From an uncultured Sphingopyxis sp. (GTDB lineage Bacteria > Pseudomonadota > Alphaproteobacteria > Sphingomonadales > Sphingomonadaceae), in assembly GCF_900078365.1 (NCBI RefSeq), contig NZ_LT598653.1, positions 1,612,001-1,676,000 of the forward strand: 64,000 nt of DNA, read 5' to 3'. Positions 1-9,383 of the stretch are shown here, one piece after another; the first letter of the stretch is position 1; every line of letters starts with the position of its first letter. The position numbers and the translations under genes are program-made. Below the pieces are notes generated by a model. It was not told the origin of the DNA and made no database searches. It saw nothing but the letters and a program-made list of their open reading frames with translations.

Positions 1-2
1 CC

Positions 3-272
3 ATCCCCGGCATCGATTACCCGCGCTTCGTCGATGGCGAACGACGAGCCCCGCCCGAAGATGTCGGTGGCACACCAGGGTTCGAAGAGTTCCTTGAGGC
101 CATGTCCAAGCCGCGTCATCCCGAACGCAAATCCATGATCGAATGGTATGGCCGACCCTTCGACCCCGCCGATATCAGCCCCGACGAGATCAGCGCACGC
201 ATGGCAAAGCTCGCCAAGCGAAGGGCGCAGGGAAAAGCCGCCTACGCCGACGCTAAATCCCGCGACAGCTAA
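3..272 (+). CDS. pRiA4b ORF-3-like family protein, C-terminal end (5' end outside window)
   Basis: Reading frame 3 is open from the window edge to a TAA at 270-272 and encodes about 89 residues. It contains YPRFVDGERRAPPEDVGG, then FEEFLEAM, then MIEWYGRPFDP. This arrangement (PPEDVGG, a short helix, a W-x-G-x-FDP motif) is characteristic of the C terminus of the plasmid pRiA4b ORF-3-like family, whose members are common on plasmids and islands of Rhizobiales and sphingomonads and have no settled function. The start lies left of the window. Its presence fits the view that the island continues leftward. Confidence 0.75.
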   Translation: MPGIDYPRFVDGERRAPPEDVGGTPGFEEFLEAMSKPRHPERKSMIEWYGRPFDPADISPDEISARMAKLAKRRAQGKAAYADAKSRDS

Positions 273-413
273 TCGATGGCGGCTTCCTGACCACGCTTAC
301 TTCTCAACGCCCGGCCTCATTGAAGAGCGGCGGCTTTGTGCCTGATGCCGGCCGTTTAGGTGGGGCGAAATGAAGCCTTGAAGCGGAGATACGACTGCCC
401 GAAGACGACAGAA

Positions 414-1280
414 CTAGTTATCGCGAAGATCGGACAGCGAGTAGCGCGCGCGGGGTCCTCCGACAGACGCCACTAGCGATAAGGCTCTTCCTTCAGAGAT
501 TTTCTCTTTCGGCGGTTTTGCGGGCGGGGCTGCAAGCGCACGCGCCTCGGCGATCGATTGCTCCATATTGCGCCGCCCAGCCTTGCGTCCGAGCGCTCGC
601 AGTTTTGGGGCAAGACCAGCGAGCGTCATCGCGGCGCGCTCATCCTCCAGATTCTGAACACCCCGCGCCATGCGTACCAGAATCTCCTCATCGGGTGGCG
701 GCGCGCTAACCGCATTATCGACGATTTGGAAAAACTGCGTCTTGATCGCGGCGACCACGCTTTCATGATCAAGGCCGGCTTGATCGACCGCGGGTTCATT
801 GAGCTTGCAGACGCGCATGAGTTCGACCCCCTTGTCGGTGTCCGAACTATATATCTGGTAGTTCACATGGCTGAGATGATCCGACCAGGCATCGAAGCGC
901 GGGTGAGGAATCGAATAGCATTCAGGCTGCTGCGGGACCTCTTCGATACGGGGGTCGGGGCGGGGCTGGGGGCGCAGAACATCTTCATGTTTCTTCGCGT
1001 TGTTACAACGCTTGCACGCTACCGCTAGATTGTCATCGGATGCGAAAAATTGCGGATAGTAGAGCTCGCAGAGAACATGCTCGAGATCCCATATCAGGTT
1101 GTTCGTCGTGTTGTCGAACTTACGGCAATAGCAGCAGCGCAGGCCCTGCTCGTCCATGCAGACCTTCTTGAGACGCCCCTTGATCTCCGACTTATCGAAC
1201 CAGCGGTTGAAGACCTCCTCGCCAACGTCCGCGCGCACGCCGGCCATCTCGGCGATCTCGCAGTCGAGAAACCGGCTCAT
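414..1280 (-). CDS. HNH endonuclease, PtuB-like partner of a Septu-type pair
   Basis: The predicted 288-residue protein has a zinc-bound HNH nuclease fold in its N-terminal third: C49-x2-C52, the central L-E-H68 and C89-x2-C92-N-N. These are the metal-ligand and catalytic positions of HNH enzymes. The rest is helical and unrecognised. The ATG at 1280 overlaps the stop of the upstream ATPase gene as ATGA, so the two are probably translationally coupled. The frame remains open further upstream, but that part is only a shadow of the ATPase gene. An AAA ATPase followed by an HNH nuclease is the layout of Septu (PtuA-PtuB) and of retron-linked ATPase/HNH effectors. No reverse transcriptase or retron RNA is visible, so a Septu-like system is preferred. 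Confidence 0.75.
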   Translation of the reverse strand: MSRFLDCEIAEMAGVRADVGEEVFNRWFDKSEIKGRLKKVCMDEQGLRCCYCRKFDNTTNNLIWDLEHVLCELYYPQFFASDDNLAVACKRCNNAKKHEDVLRPQPRPDPRIEEVPQQPECYSIPHPRFDAWSDHLSHVNYQIYSSDTDKGVELMRVCKLNEPAVDQAGLDHESVVAAIKTQFFQIVDNAVSAPPPDEEILVRMARGVQNLEDERAAMTLAGLAPKLRALGRKAGRRNMEQSIAEARALAAPPAKPPKEKISEGRALSLVASVGGPRARYSLSDLRDN

Positions 1281-2683
1281 GATGGCTGCAGGATGGTCTG
1301 GACGACGCCGGCGACGAGATCGCGGATCGGATCGTCCTCTGGTATCTTGTCGTAGATGCTCGCAAGCGCCAGTGCGAGTTCGCGGGCGCGCGCACTTCGA
1401 TGCTTGCCCGTATCGATCAGCGTGATCGTCTCGAGCACGATTTGCTTGAGGAAATTGTTGCCGGAGGTGACGACTGTGAATGCGCTCAGCAACGTGGCGT
1501 CGGGCGATGCATTGGCGACCGCCCGGCTCGGCAGTTCGATCGGTTCCTGATCGAGCCGCAGAATCTTCGCGTGTGGGCCGGCGACGCCACTGACGACCAG
1601 CGGCGAGTGTGTTGCAATGATATAGTGGCAGCCGCGATGCCGGCTGAATACCGCTTCGAGCATCTCGGTGTATCGCATTTGCCAGTCCGGATGGAGACTG
1701 TTCTCGGGTTCGTCGATCAGCACGAGGCACCCGTCTTCCAGAAAAGCGGCGAGGCCGAGAAAACCCGAGAAGAGATTGAGCTCACCCGATGACAGTTCGA
1801 GTAGTTCGACCTCCTTGTCGTCGGCCGTACGGAGCTTGACCGAACCGAGGCGTAGAACCCTGGCATCCGTGAGGCGGCGGATTTCTTCGAAGTCGATCGG
1901 GATCGAGGCGTCGCGGCGCCCGAAACGGAAGTCGATGTAATAGGTCATTCGGCGCCGTCGCTTGCCATCCGAGCGGACATGACCCTCGAGCATGCTCTCC
2001 AGTTCCTTGAGCCTCTGCTCGTCGAAATCTGACTGGTATCTGCCGCTGCGCCATCCCGGCGTGAATTCATACTCGAGCTCTATGACCGGGCTATAGCCGA
2101 TAGCGTCGAAAGCATCGACGACCCGCTCGTCGGATTGCACGGTCGACTCCGCGAAGGCGAGTTGGTCGATTGTGCGGAGCAGTCGGGCGCGAGGCGAGCT
2201 CCTGAAATCGTTCTTGAAGCCGAGATAGACATAGAACGGGTCGACTATTGTGCGCGCCGTCTCAGGGCGGGATCCGGGCCTGGGCAGCGTGTCGTCGATC
2301 GGCGGAAACTTGTCGAACGGTGTGAAGGACAGTGCAATGACCTTGCTTGGCGCCCAGCCTTCTCCGCGCAGCGAATCCCGTTCATCTTTGAATTGCTTCA
2401 CATCGGCGCCGAAATTCAATTCGACATGTCGCCCCTCGCTGTCGATCTCGATGCTGGAAATCCGTCCGAGGCCCTGGCGGCTTTGCAGCGCATTGGTCGC
2501 GAAATAGGCGCGTAGCGCCATGACAAGATCGCGCAGGATCGTTGATTTTCCTGTACCGTTCCGGCCGACGAGAATCGTCGAATGCGAAGCAAGTTCGGTC
2601 GGATTGGAGAATGATAATCTCTGTGTGCCCAACATCGGCAAGTCGACGTTGACCGCTCTGATCGCAAATTGCGTCGTCATCAT
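1277..2683 (-). CDS. AAA/ABC-type ATPase, PtuA-like (Septu-type defence)
   Basis: The 468-residue protein has an ABC/OLD-type ATPase layout: Walker A GRNGTGKST at residues 40-48, a signature-like LSSGELNLF near 296, Walker B VLIDEPENSLHP with D324-E325, and an H-loop ATHSP. PtuA proteins of Septu systems have this architecture and control a partner HNH nuclease, which is encoded immediately downstream with a 4-bp overlap. I chose the ATG at 2683 (a second ATG follows at 2680) because homologous N termini begin a few residues before the first beta strand. Upstream in-frame codons to 2752 look non-coding and the SD signal is weak. The pair is divergent from the phosphorothioation operon. Base composition is somewhat less GC-rich than the flanking operon. 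Confidence 0.75.
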   Translation of the reverse strand: MMTTQFAIRAVNVDLPMLGTQRLSFSNPTELASHSTILVGRNGTGKSTILRDLVMALRAYFATNALQSRQGLGRISSIEIDSEGRHVELNFGADVKQFKDERDSLRGEGWAPSKVIALSFTPFDKFPPIDDTLPRPGSRPETARTIVDPFYVYLGFKNDFRSSPRARLLRTIDQLAFAESTVQSDERVVDAFDAIGYSPVIELEYEFTPGWRSGRYQSDFDEQRLKELESMLEGHVRSDGKRRRRMTYYIDFRFGRRDASIPIDFEEIRRLTDARVLRLGSVKLRTADDKEVELLELSSGELNLFSGFLGLAAFLEDGCLVLIDEPENSLHPDWQMRYTEMLEAVFSRHRGCHYIIATHSPLVVSGVAGPHAKILRLDQEPIELPSRAVANASPDATLLSAFTVVTSGNNFLKQIVLETITLIDTGKHRSARARELALALASIYDKIPEDDPIRDLVAGVVQTILQPS

Positions 2684-3299
2684 AATATCCGAAAGTTGCC
2701 CTAGCGGCCTTGGTGAAGGCACATCGTCTCGCTTGTCAATCGCAAGAAACATCCAATCGTTACGCGTAACGACACTGTACTCGCCAATATTGTAAGTGAT
2801 CCTCTTTCCTTAATCGCACGGGACAACATAGGATTTTGCATTCGCTTCTTGTCATCGTCAGATGGCTGCAGATTCTACCGAGAAGGCGGGGCAGTGAAGC
2901 TGCGCTGCTGAGTAGAACTCGAAGTAGAGGATCAGGAGAAAAGCGAGGACGGTCACAAGGCCGCGCGAAGGTGGAGCCGCCGCTCCACAGGAAGAAAGCA
3001 GCCCTGCGATAACAAGCGCTACCAGCGTAAGGAAACATCTTGAGTCATATGACCTTTGTCCGCTCCGTTGCGGTCAATGCCAATCGACTCGTCGGTGCGC
3101 GAGAGGAGCAAAGGAGCGGTGAGCGCGAAACTATTCTGATACGAAATCACCGGAAACCGGCTGGTTCCTACTATTTGTTCGTGATATGTTTCAATACTGG
3201 TGCATCTTTGTCGAAGGATGGCAACCATTTTGGTGTCGATTGGGCGGTTGGCAGTGGCGAGCGCGACTCCTATGGTCGGGCAAGGCGAATGGGGGCGAT
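2684..3299. other. Divergent intergenic region between Septu-like pair and ssp operon
   Basis: This 616-bp stretch separates two divergent defence units and must contain both promoters. It is AT-richer than its surroundings, especially 3120-3230. Several short open frames exist, but none has a good start, SD site and coding-like composition together. One minus-strand frame (roughly 2865-3035) would encode a hydrophobic, lipoprotein-like peptide but has no ATG, GTG or TTG start. No clear sigma-70 promoter could be chosen by eye. Confidence 0.5.
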
Positions 3300-4502
3300 G
3301 TGATTCAGGATGGGATTGGCAAGAATTTGCCGGCTTTTTACGACAGCGATTTGTCCATCAACCTCGATGCGGCGGCGAACACACCCGCGACACCCGATGT
3401 TATCGCCGCCATCGTCGCGGCGCTCGAGGGCGGCGCGGGCAATGCTGCGAGCGCCCATGAATTCGGCGCCCGCTCGCGAAAGATCCTCGCCGCCGCGCGA
3501 GACAGCGTGCTGCGGCTCGTCGACGGCGCATTCGAGGAAGGGGTCGTTTTCACCTCGGGCTGCACCGAAGCCAATAATATGGTCCTGCGCAGCGGGTTTG
3601 CGGGCACGCTCGTCACGACGAGCGTCGAACATCCCTCGATATTGCGCGCCGCGGCGCAGGCCCCGTCTCCCGAGCGGGTGCATGTCCTCGGCGTCGATGC
3701 CGAGGGCATCGTCGATCTCGCCACGCTCACGGCGCTCGCCGCGTCTATTCAGGGACCGCTGCTGGTCTCGATTCAGGCTGCCAACAGCGAGACGGGAATC
3801 CTGCAACCCATCGACAAGATCGCCGCGATCCTTGCGGGCCGATCGCAAACGCTCTTCCATTCCGATGCGGCACAGGCGTTCGGCAAGGTGCCGATCGATC
3901 TTGCGGAAGGCCGCGGTCCCGACGTCATTACCGTGTCCGCGCACAAGCTGCACGGGCCGATGGGGGTGGGGGCGGTCGTGGCCGGCACCCGCGACGTCCC
4001 GCTCGCGCCGCTCCTGTTCGGCGGCGATCAGGAACATGGGCTGCGCGCGGGCACCGAAGCGGTGCCGCTGATCGCGGGATTTGGTGTGGCTTGCGACGAG
4101 CGCGCGAGCACGTTGGCGGGCAGCGTTGCGCATATGGCCGCGCTGCGTGAACGGTTCGAGGGGCGGCTCCGGACCGCCGTGCCCGATGCCATCCTCCTCG
4201 GCGCTTCAGCGCCGCGGCTACCCAACATCATGAGCATCAGGTTTCCCGGCATCGACGCGATGGCGCTCGCGGGCCAGCTCGATGTGCGCGGCGTCGCCGC
4301 CTCGCAGGGCTCGGCTTGTTCGAGCCAGCGACCCGAGCCTTCGCATGTGCTGACCGCGCTCGGGCTGACCGAGGCCGAAGCCTTTGAGACGCTGCGCTTT
4401 TCCGTGTCCGCGCTCAACAGCGCGGCCGAGATCGATATCGCAGCGGACGTCGTTGCGGCCAGCGTGAGCCTTTTGAGGAACCGGTCATGGCAACTGGCAT
4501 GA
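3300..4502 (+). CDS. sspA: Cysteine desulfurase of DNA phosphorothioation (SspA/DndA-like)
   Basis: A class V aminotransferase-fold cysteine desulfurase of about 400 residues. It would take sulfur from L-cysteine as a persulfide for DNA backbone modification. The PLP lysine is in SAHKLHGP (K216) and the catalytic cysteine is in GSACSSQRPEPSHVL (C340), the usual IscS/DndA arrangement. I start at the GTG at 3300, preceded by a GGGGGCG run. The frame is open to an ATG at 3186, but those 38 extra residues (rich in Trp and Arg) do not look like the family. It is the first gene of a run of overlapping genes that includes sspBCD, which argues for the dedicated SspA rather than a housekeeping IscS. 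In many SspBCD-FGH loci sspA is encoded elsewhere; here it is part of the operon. Confidence 0.85.
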   Translation: MIQDGIGKNLPAFYDSDLSINLDAAANTPATPDVIAAIVAALEGGAGNAASAHEFGARSRKILAAARDSVLRLVDGAFEEGVVFTSGCTEANNMVLRSGFAGTLVTTSVEHPSILRAAAQAPSPERVHVLGVDAEGIVDLATLTALAASIQGPLLVSIQAANSETGILQPIDKIAAILAGRSQTLFHSDAAQAFGKVPIDLAEGRGPDVITVSAHKLHGPMGVGAVVAGTRDVPLAPLLFGGDQEHGLRAGTEAVPLIAGFGVACDERASTLAGSVAHMAALRERFEGRLRTAVPDAILLGASAPRLPNIMSIRFPGIDAMALAGQLDVRGVAASQGSACSSQRPEPSHVLTALGLTEAEAFETLRFSVSALNSAAEIDIAADVVAASVSLLRNRSWQLA

Positions 4503-5383
4503 CCCGTTATTCCTACGGCGGGCACGCAACCTTCCCGGTGCGCTACGGCTGGCTGCCGAAGGGCCTCCTCCAGATGCAGCGCGAGGGCGCCTTTCATCCG
4601 ACGACCGAGGTCGCCGACGAGCTTGGCCTTGGGTCCAAGATGGTCGAATCCTTGGGTTTCTGGCTCCGTGCCACGGGGCTCGCGGACGACAGCGCTGACG
4701 CGCGCAGTGGGCGCGTCCCGTCGCAAGCTGCTAAGCTCGTCCTGCGCTATGATCCCTATTGCGAACTGCCCGGCACCTGGTGGTTTCTTCACCTATTTCT
4801 TACCTCGCGCGAGGGCAGCGTCTGGCACTGGTTCTTCAACGATTTTGCCGAGCGGCATTTCGACCGCGCAATGTGCACCGACGCCTTCCTTGATCATGTC
4901 CGCGCCAAGGCGGTCCGTCCCGCAAGTCCGGCGGTCGCGCAAAAGGATGTCGCCTGTATTCTCAGCGCCTATGCCGCCCGGCCCGGCGTCGACTTCGTCG
5001 ATCCCGATGATGTCGGAGCCTGCCCGCTGCGCGAGCTTGGGCTGATCCTCCGCCAAGATGTGGTGCGCCGCTTCGAGCGGGCGCGTTCTCCGGTCGGTTT
5101 GCCGCCAGAGGCCTTTCTTGCCTCGGTCTCGCTCTTATCCGAGGCGACAGGAAAGGACGCGCTGTCGTTGCGCGAGCTGGCGACGCTTCCTGGCGGTCCC
5201 GGCCGGATATTCTGCTCCTCGTTCGAAACGATCGACGATATCGCGTCGCGCGCTGCCGATGCGCTCTGGATGAAGGGGGTGAGCATCGAATCGCTGGCGG
5301 GGGAACGGCACGTCCTAGCGGGACATCGCAAGGTCGAGAGCTGGATGCAGGATTATTACGAGCGCATCGAGGCGGACGTATGA
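4487..5383 (+). CDS. sspB: DUF4007 protein SspB (phosphorothioation nickase component)
   Basis: The 298-residue protein begins with YSYGGHATFPVRYGWLPKG, the hallmark N-terminal motif of DUF4007. SspB proteins of single-strand phosphorothioation systems belong to this family and are reported to nick DNA during modification. The ATG at 4487 has a GAGGA site 7 bp upstream and overlaps sspA by 16 bp. An alternative ATG at 4499 would give an ATGA overlap but has no SD site. The gene overlaps sspC by 4 bp (ATGA). Position between the desulfurase and the sspC ATPase matches the known sspABCD order. Confidence 0.85.
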   Translation: MATGMTRYSYGGHATFPVRYGWLPKGLLQMQREGAFHPTTEVADELGLGSKMVESLGFWLRATGLADDSADARSGRVPSQAAKLVLRYDPYCELPGTWWFLHLFLTSREGSVWHWFFNDFAERHFDRAMCTDAFLDHVRAKAVRPASPAVAQKDVACILSAYAARPGVDFVDPDDVGACPLRELGLILRQDVVRRFERARSPVGLPPEAFLASVSLLSEATGKDALSLRELATLPGGPGRIFCSSFETIDDIASRAADALWMKGVSIESLAGERHVLAGHRKVESWMQDYYERIEADV

Positions 5384-8300
5384 TAGAGGCCAGCTTCTTC
5401 CGCTCGCTCAGTCTCGTCGAGGATCTCGCGCATCCGCCGCGTTTCGCGCATTACAGGCCGACCCGGCGCGCGCTGCCGATCATCACGGCGATAACCCGGC
5501 CTGGCGCCGTCACGATGGTCATTGCACCATATGGCAGTGGAAAGAGCCTCGCGGCAGGGGTTGGCGCGCTCCTGGTTCGCGGCGAGCCCGGCGATTGCGA
5601 GGCGCTCGCACCCGTTCTGGACCGCCTCGCGCATGTCGATCCGGCGGCTAGCGCCGACTATCTCGCCTATTGTGGGCGGAACGGCCGGGGCAATCTCGTC
5701 ATTCTGACCGGCCTCGTCGACGATCCGTTGGCCGCGATTGCCGCATCGCTCGGCATGGCGAACCCGCCCAAGACTGTCGAGGGCTTCGGGAAGGCGATGC
5801 GCGATGGCGGCTGGGATCATGTCGCCATCATCTGGGACGAGTTCGGGCGCCATTTAGAAGGGCTTGTCGCCGACGGTCGTGCGAGCGAGCTCGACGTCGT
5901 CCAGCGTCTGGCGGAGCGCGTCGCGCGCGCGTCGGACCCCTCGATGAGCCTCACGCTCCTCCTCCACCAGAATCTCCTGGCCTATGCGACGCGGCTCAAC
6001 GAGACGTCGCGCAGCGAATGGCGCAAGATCGAAGGCCGTTTCGATGCCTTGCGCATGGTCGAGGACAGCCAGGAATTCTACCGCCTCGTCGCCGATGTGG
6101 TACGCGACATGCGCCCCGCCGCGGTCGATGCCGCCTTCGCCGTCGCCGATGACGAGACGATCGATGCCGCGCTGCGCTGGAAATGGCTCGACGGCATCGA
6201 AACCCGCGAGCGAATGCGCGCCATCCTCGACGATGCGCGTCCGCTTTCGCCAGGCGCGCTCCAAATCCTCCCGACGCTCGTCGCGCGGGTCGGCCAGAAT
6301 GAGCGAAGCCTTTTCTCCTTCCTGCGCGAGGCCGATCTTGCGCGTCCGGTCGATATCGAGGCGATCTACTCAGCGTTTTCGGACGCGATGCGCACCGATG
6401 TCGGGATCGGCGGCACCTACCGCCGCTGGATCGAGACCGAAAGCGCCCGGTCGCGCGCCGATGACGATCTGCAGCGCGCCATCCTTGCGGGCGCCTGCCT
6501 TCTCCAGCTGGGCACGAGCGGCGAGCGCCGCCGGCTGCCGCGGGACCTGCTCGAACTCGCGCTGGCCGGCTCGGCGCCGCGCGCCGACATATCCGAGGCC
6601 ATCGATGCGCTGCTGGCAGCCAATCTGTTGCTCTGGCGGCGACACACCGACGATGTGGCGGTCTGGCACGGCGCCGATATCGATGTCGCGATCCGTGTTC
6701 GCGAAGAGCGCGAGCGGCGTGGCGCGGCCTTCGCGCTGCGTCCCTTCCTCGAAGAGCGCTTTCCCGCGCCCCATCTTCGCGCGACGCGGCACAATGCCGA
6801 ATTCGGCGTTAACCGGTTCCTCGGGGGGCGCTATGTATCGCTAGACGAACTTACGGCGCTCGTCGAGGATCCCGCGGCTATCGAAGGCCAGCTCCTCTAC
6901 GTTCTCGCCGATGACAAGGCGGCGATCAAACTGGCGCGCAAGGCTGCGCTCAAGACGCGCGCCCGCGCGGTCATCGTCGTTCCCGACCGCCCTCTGGCGG
7001 CCGAGAGCGCCGCTCTCGAACTGACCTCGATCGAAGCCTTGCGGGCCGACAAGGAATTTCTCGAATCCGACCCGATGGTCGTCACCGAGATTGACGAGCT
7101 TCAGTCGGTCGCCTTCGAGGAACTCGCGTCACAACTGCGAACCCTTCTCGATCCGCGCGGCGGATCGGCGAGCTGGTATGCCGAAGGCGAGCAGCTCGGG
7201 GTCAGCGCCGAGCGCCCCGCCTCGATGGCAGCGTCGCGGCTTCTGGGGCGCTGGTTCCATCAGACCCCGAGGATCGCGAACGAGCAGTTGATGCGCGACG
7301 CGGCGTCGCGGACGATGCAGACCGCCCGCGTGCGGATCGTCGGCGCGATCCTCGAACGTGGCGATCGGCCGCGGCTCGGCTATGAGGAAGGCGATCGCAG
7401 CGCGGAGGGGTCGATCTACCGCACGGTCTTCGAACATAGCGGACTGCGTCCCGCGGGCGCGACACGCTTTGCCGATCCCGACGAACTGGCCGATCCGGGG
7501 CTTCGCGAGGTCTGGACGAGGATCGCGGAATTTTTCCGGCAACCGAGTGGGATGCACGGCTATAAGGATCTCGGCGCCTTCGTCGCCGGGCTGACCGCAG
7601 TGCCGATCGGGGCGCCCCGGGCGGTCATCCCTTTGCTTGTCGCTGCGGGCTTCAAACATTTCGCTCGTGCCGTCGCACTCTACAAGGATGGCATCTATGT
7701 CGCCGATACGCTCGGCTTCCAGTTCGACGGCATGGTCGCCAATCCCGAGGGCTTTACCGTCCAGGTTCTCGACGTAACGCCCGAAAGGAAGGAATATCTG
7801 TCGGAGATCGCTTATGTCTTCGCGCATGAGCATCCCTCGTCCGCCGATGAGCTGGTGCGCTTTGCATATGACGCGATCCTGCGCTGGCTTCTCACGGTTC
7901 CCGACGGGTCGCGGCGGTCCCAGAAGCTGAGCGCGAGGGGCAAGAGCCTACTTCGTGCACTCGGCGCGATGGGCGATCCGGTCGACCTTCTGTTTCGCGC
8001 GCTTCCCGAGGCGATGGGCGGAAAGAAAGCCCTGCTGGAGAATATCGCGGCGCTCGAAGGGGCGCGCAACGATGTCGATCATATGCGCGACCAATTTGCG
8101 GCCGAGGCCGTCGATGTCATCCGGGAGAGCTTTCGCTCGAACATTCCCGTGCCAGACCCGCTGGCCGCGGTCACCGCCTGGGCGAATTGCTTCGACATGT
8201 CCGCGATCGAGCGGCGCGGCGACCTGCGCATCATCGACAAGGCGGTGCTTCGGAAATCGGTCGAAGCCATCAACGGCCGCTTCTCGCCCAAGTCTTTGGC

Positions 8301-8562
8301 CAATAATTTGAGTTCGATCCTGCTCCAGCGCAGTCTCGACAAGTGGGACGACCGCACCGCGGCCGAGTTCCGTTTTGCGCTGCGCGACGCGCGCGACCGG
8401 ATCGAATCGGCCGCGCTCGATACAGATCGTCCAGACGAGGCGCTGCGGCCGATCATCGAGGCGCGCCTCGCGGGGCTCGCCGCGATGTTGCAAAGGCTGG
8501 ACGAGGAGGATGACGAGGCCGACCGCGAAGCGGGCCTCAGGGTCGCGGGGGGGAATATATGA
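5380..8562 (+). CDS. sspC: SspC, large P-loop ATPase of phosphorothioation
   Basis: A 1060-residue protein with an N-terminal P-loop ATPase domain: Walker A APYGSGKS at residues 49-56 and Walker B AIIWDEFG with D153-E154. The remaining ~800 residues are mostly helical, without a motif I can name, and end in an acidic stretch (DEEDDEADRE). SspC is the ATPase of the SspBCD modification complex and is thought to energise sulfur insertion. The ATG at 5380 overlaps the sspB stop as ATGA, and its own stop overlaps the sspD ATG in the same way, so stoichiometric translation is likely. The call relies on order and motifs, because the C-terminal region is poorly conserved. Confidence 0.8.
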   Translation: MIEASFFRSLSLVEDLAHPPRFAHYRPTRRALPIITAITRPGAVTMVIAPYGSGKSLAAGVGALLVRGEPGDCEALAPVLDRLAHVDPAASADYLAYCGRNGRGNLVILTGLVDDPLAAIAASLGMANPPKTVEGFGKAMRDGGWDHVAIIWDEFGRHLEGLVADGRASELDVVQRLAERVARASDPSMSLTLLLHQNLLAYATRLNETSRSEWRKIEGRFDALRMVEDSQEFYRLVADVVRDMRPAAVDAAFAVADDETIDAALRWKWLDGIETRERMRAILDDARPLSPGALQILPTLVARVGQNERSLFSFLREADLARPVDIEAIYSAFSDAMRTDVGIGGTYRRWIETESARSRADDDLQRAILAGACLLQLGTSGERRRLPRDLLELALAGSAPRADISEAIDALLAANLLLWRRHTDDVAVWHGADIDVAIRVREERERRGAAFALRPFLEERFPAPHLRATRHNAEFGVNRFLGGRYVSLDELTALVEDPAAIEGQLLYVLADDKAAIKLARKAALKTRARAVIVVPDRPLAAESAALELTSIEALRADKEFLESDPMVVTEIDELQSVAFEELASQLRTLLDPRGGSASWYAEGEQLGVSAERPASMAASRLLGRWFHQTPRIANEQLMRDAASRTMQTARVRIVGAILERGDRPRLGYEEGDRSAEGSIYRTVFEHSGLRPAGATRFADPDELADPGLREVWTRIAEFFRQPSGMHGYKDLGAFVAGLTAVPIGAPRAVIPLLVAAGFKHFARAVALYKDGIYVADTLGFQFDGMVANPEGFTVQVLDVTPERKEYLSEIAYVFAHEHPSSADELVRFAYDAILRWLLTVPDGSRRSQKLSARGKSLLRALGAMGDPVDLLFRALPEAMGGKKALLENIAALEGARNDVDHMRDQFAAEAVDVIRESFRSNIPVPDPLAAVTAWANCFDMSAIERRGDLRIIDKAVLRKSVEAINGRFSPKSLANNLSSILLQRSLDKWDDRTAAEFRFALRDARDRIESAALDTDRPDEALRPIIEARLAGLAAMLQRLDEEDDEADREAGLRVAGGNI

Positions 8563-9383
8563 CGAGCGGTGCGGTTCATGTCGACGAAGCGGTCCGCGAC
8601 GCGGAGGCGCGGCATATCGTGCCGGTGTCGGGCGGCAAGGACAGTTCGGCGCTCGCCGTCTATCTGAAGCAGCGCAATCCCGACGTCCGGTTCGAATATG
8701 TCTTCTCCGACACGGGCGTCGAGCTTCCCGAGACGATCGATTATCTCGACCGCCTCGAGAATGTTCTCGGCGAGACGATTCACCGGGTGTCGGCCATGGA
8801 AATGTTCGACGTGGCGGAAAAGCCGGGCCGTACGCCGTTCGACATCGCGCTGTACGAGCATTTTGCCGGTTTCCTGCCGAGCCCGCGGGCACGCTGGTGT
8901 ACGCGGATCATGAAGATCGCGCCGTTCGAGCGCTTCGTGGGCAGCGGCCGCGCCTATTCCTATATCGGGCTGCGCGCCGATGAAAACCGCGCGGGCTATC
9001 TCGGAACGGGGACTTCGGGGGCCAAGCCCGTGGTGATCTCCGAGCGTCCCAATATCACACCGGTCTATCCCTATCGCGACGATGCGATCGACATTGCGGA
9101 GGTCGGGCGCATCCTCGATAGCGCGGGCCTCGGCCTTCCCGACTATTATGAATGGCGCAGCCGCTCGGGCTGCTATTTCTGTTTCTACCAGCAGATCGGG
9201 GAATGGCAGGGGCTGAAGGAACGGCATCCGGCCCTCTACGAGCGGGCGAAGGATTATGAGCGGATGAAGGGGGGACGCAAATATACCTGGGTCGATGGCC
9301 GGTCGCTCGATGACGTCGAGCGCATGCCGCGGCGCCAGATCAAGGCAAAGGCGGACGACGGCTGCGCGGTCTGCCACCTGTGA
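8559..9383 (+). CDS. sspD: SspD, PAPS-reductase-family ATP pyrophosphatase with Fe-S-type cysteines
   Basis: The 274-residue protein carries the PP-loop SGGKDS at residues 24-29, defining the PAPS reductase/ATP pyrophosphatase superfamily. SspD and DndC use this fold to activate the DNA backbone phosphate for sulfur transfer. Cysteines at 114 (RWCTR), 205 and 208 (GCYFC), and 269 and 272 (GCAVC at the C terminus) are placed plausibly for a 4Fe-4S cluster as in DndC; cluster ligation is inferred. The start is the ATG overlapping sspC by 4 bp. The stop overlaps a GTG start of the next gene (GTGA). Confidence 0.85.
   Translation: MTSGAVHVDEAVRDAEARHIVPVSGGKDSSALAVYLKQRNPDVRFEYVFSDTGVELPETIDYLDRLENVLGETIHRVSAMEMFDVAEKPGRTPFDIALYEHFAGFLPSPRARWCTRIMKIAPFERFVGSGRAYSYIGLRADENRAGYLGTGTSGAKPVVISERPNITPVYPYRDDAIDIAEVGRILDSAGLGLPDYYEWRSRSGCYFCFYQQIGEWQGLKERHPALYERAKDYERMKGGRKYTWVDGRSLDDVERMPRRQIKAKADDGCAVCHL

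Noticed and set aside
1281..1730. N-terminal extension of the HNH gene up to 1730
   Set aside because: These codons are the ATPase gene read in another frame; the ATG at 1280 with ATGA overlap and a normal HNH N terminus is a better start.
2760..3228. Two short minus-strand frames upstream of the Septu-like ATPase
   Set aside because: No SD sites, no recognisable sequence, and they overlap each other and the probable promoter region.
3186..3299. Upstream ATG at 3186 as the start of the cysteine desulfurase
   Set aside because: The extra 38 residues are rich in Trp and Arg and unlike the family; the GTG at 3300 has a G-rich SD site.
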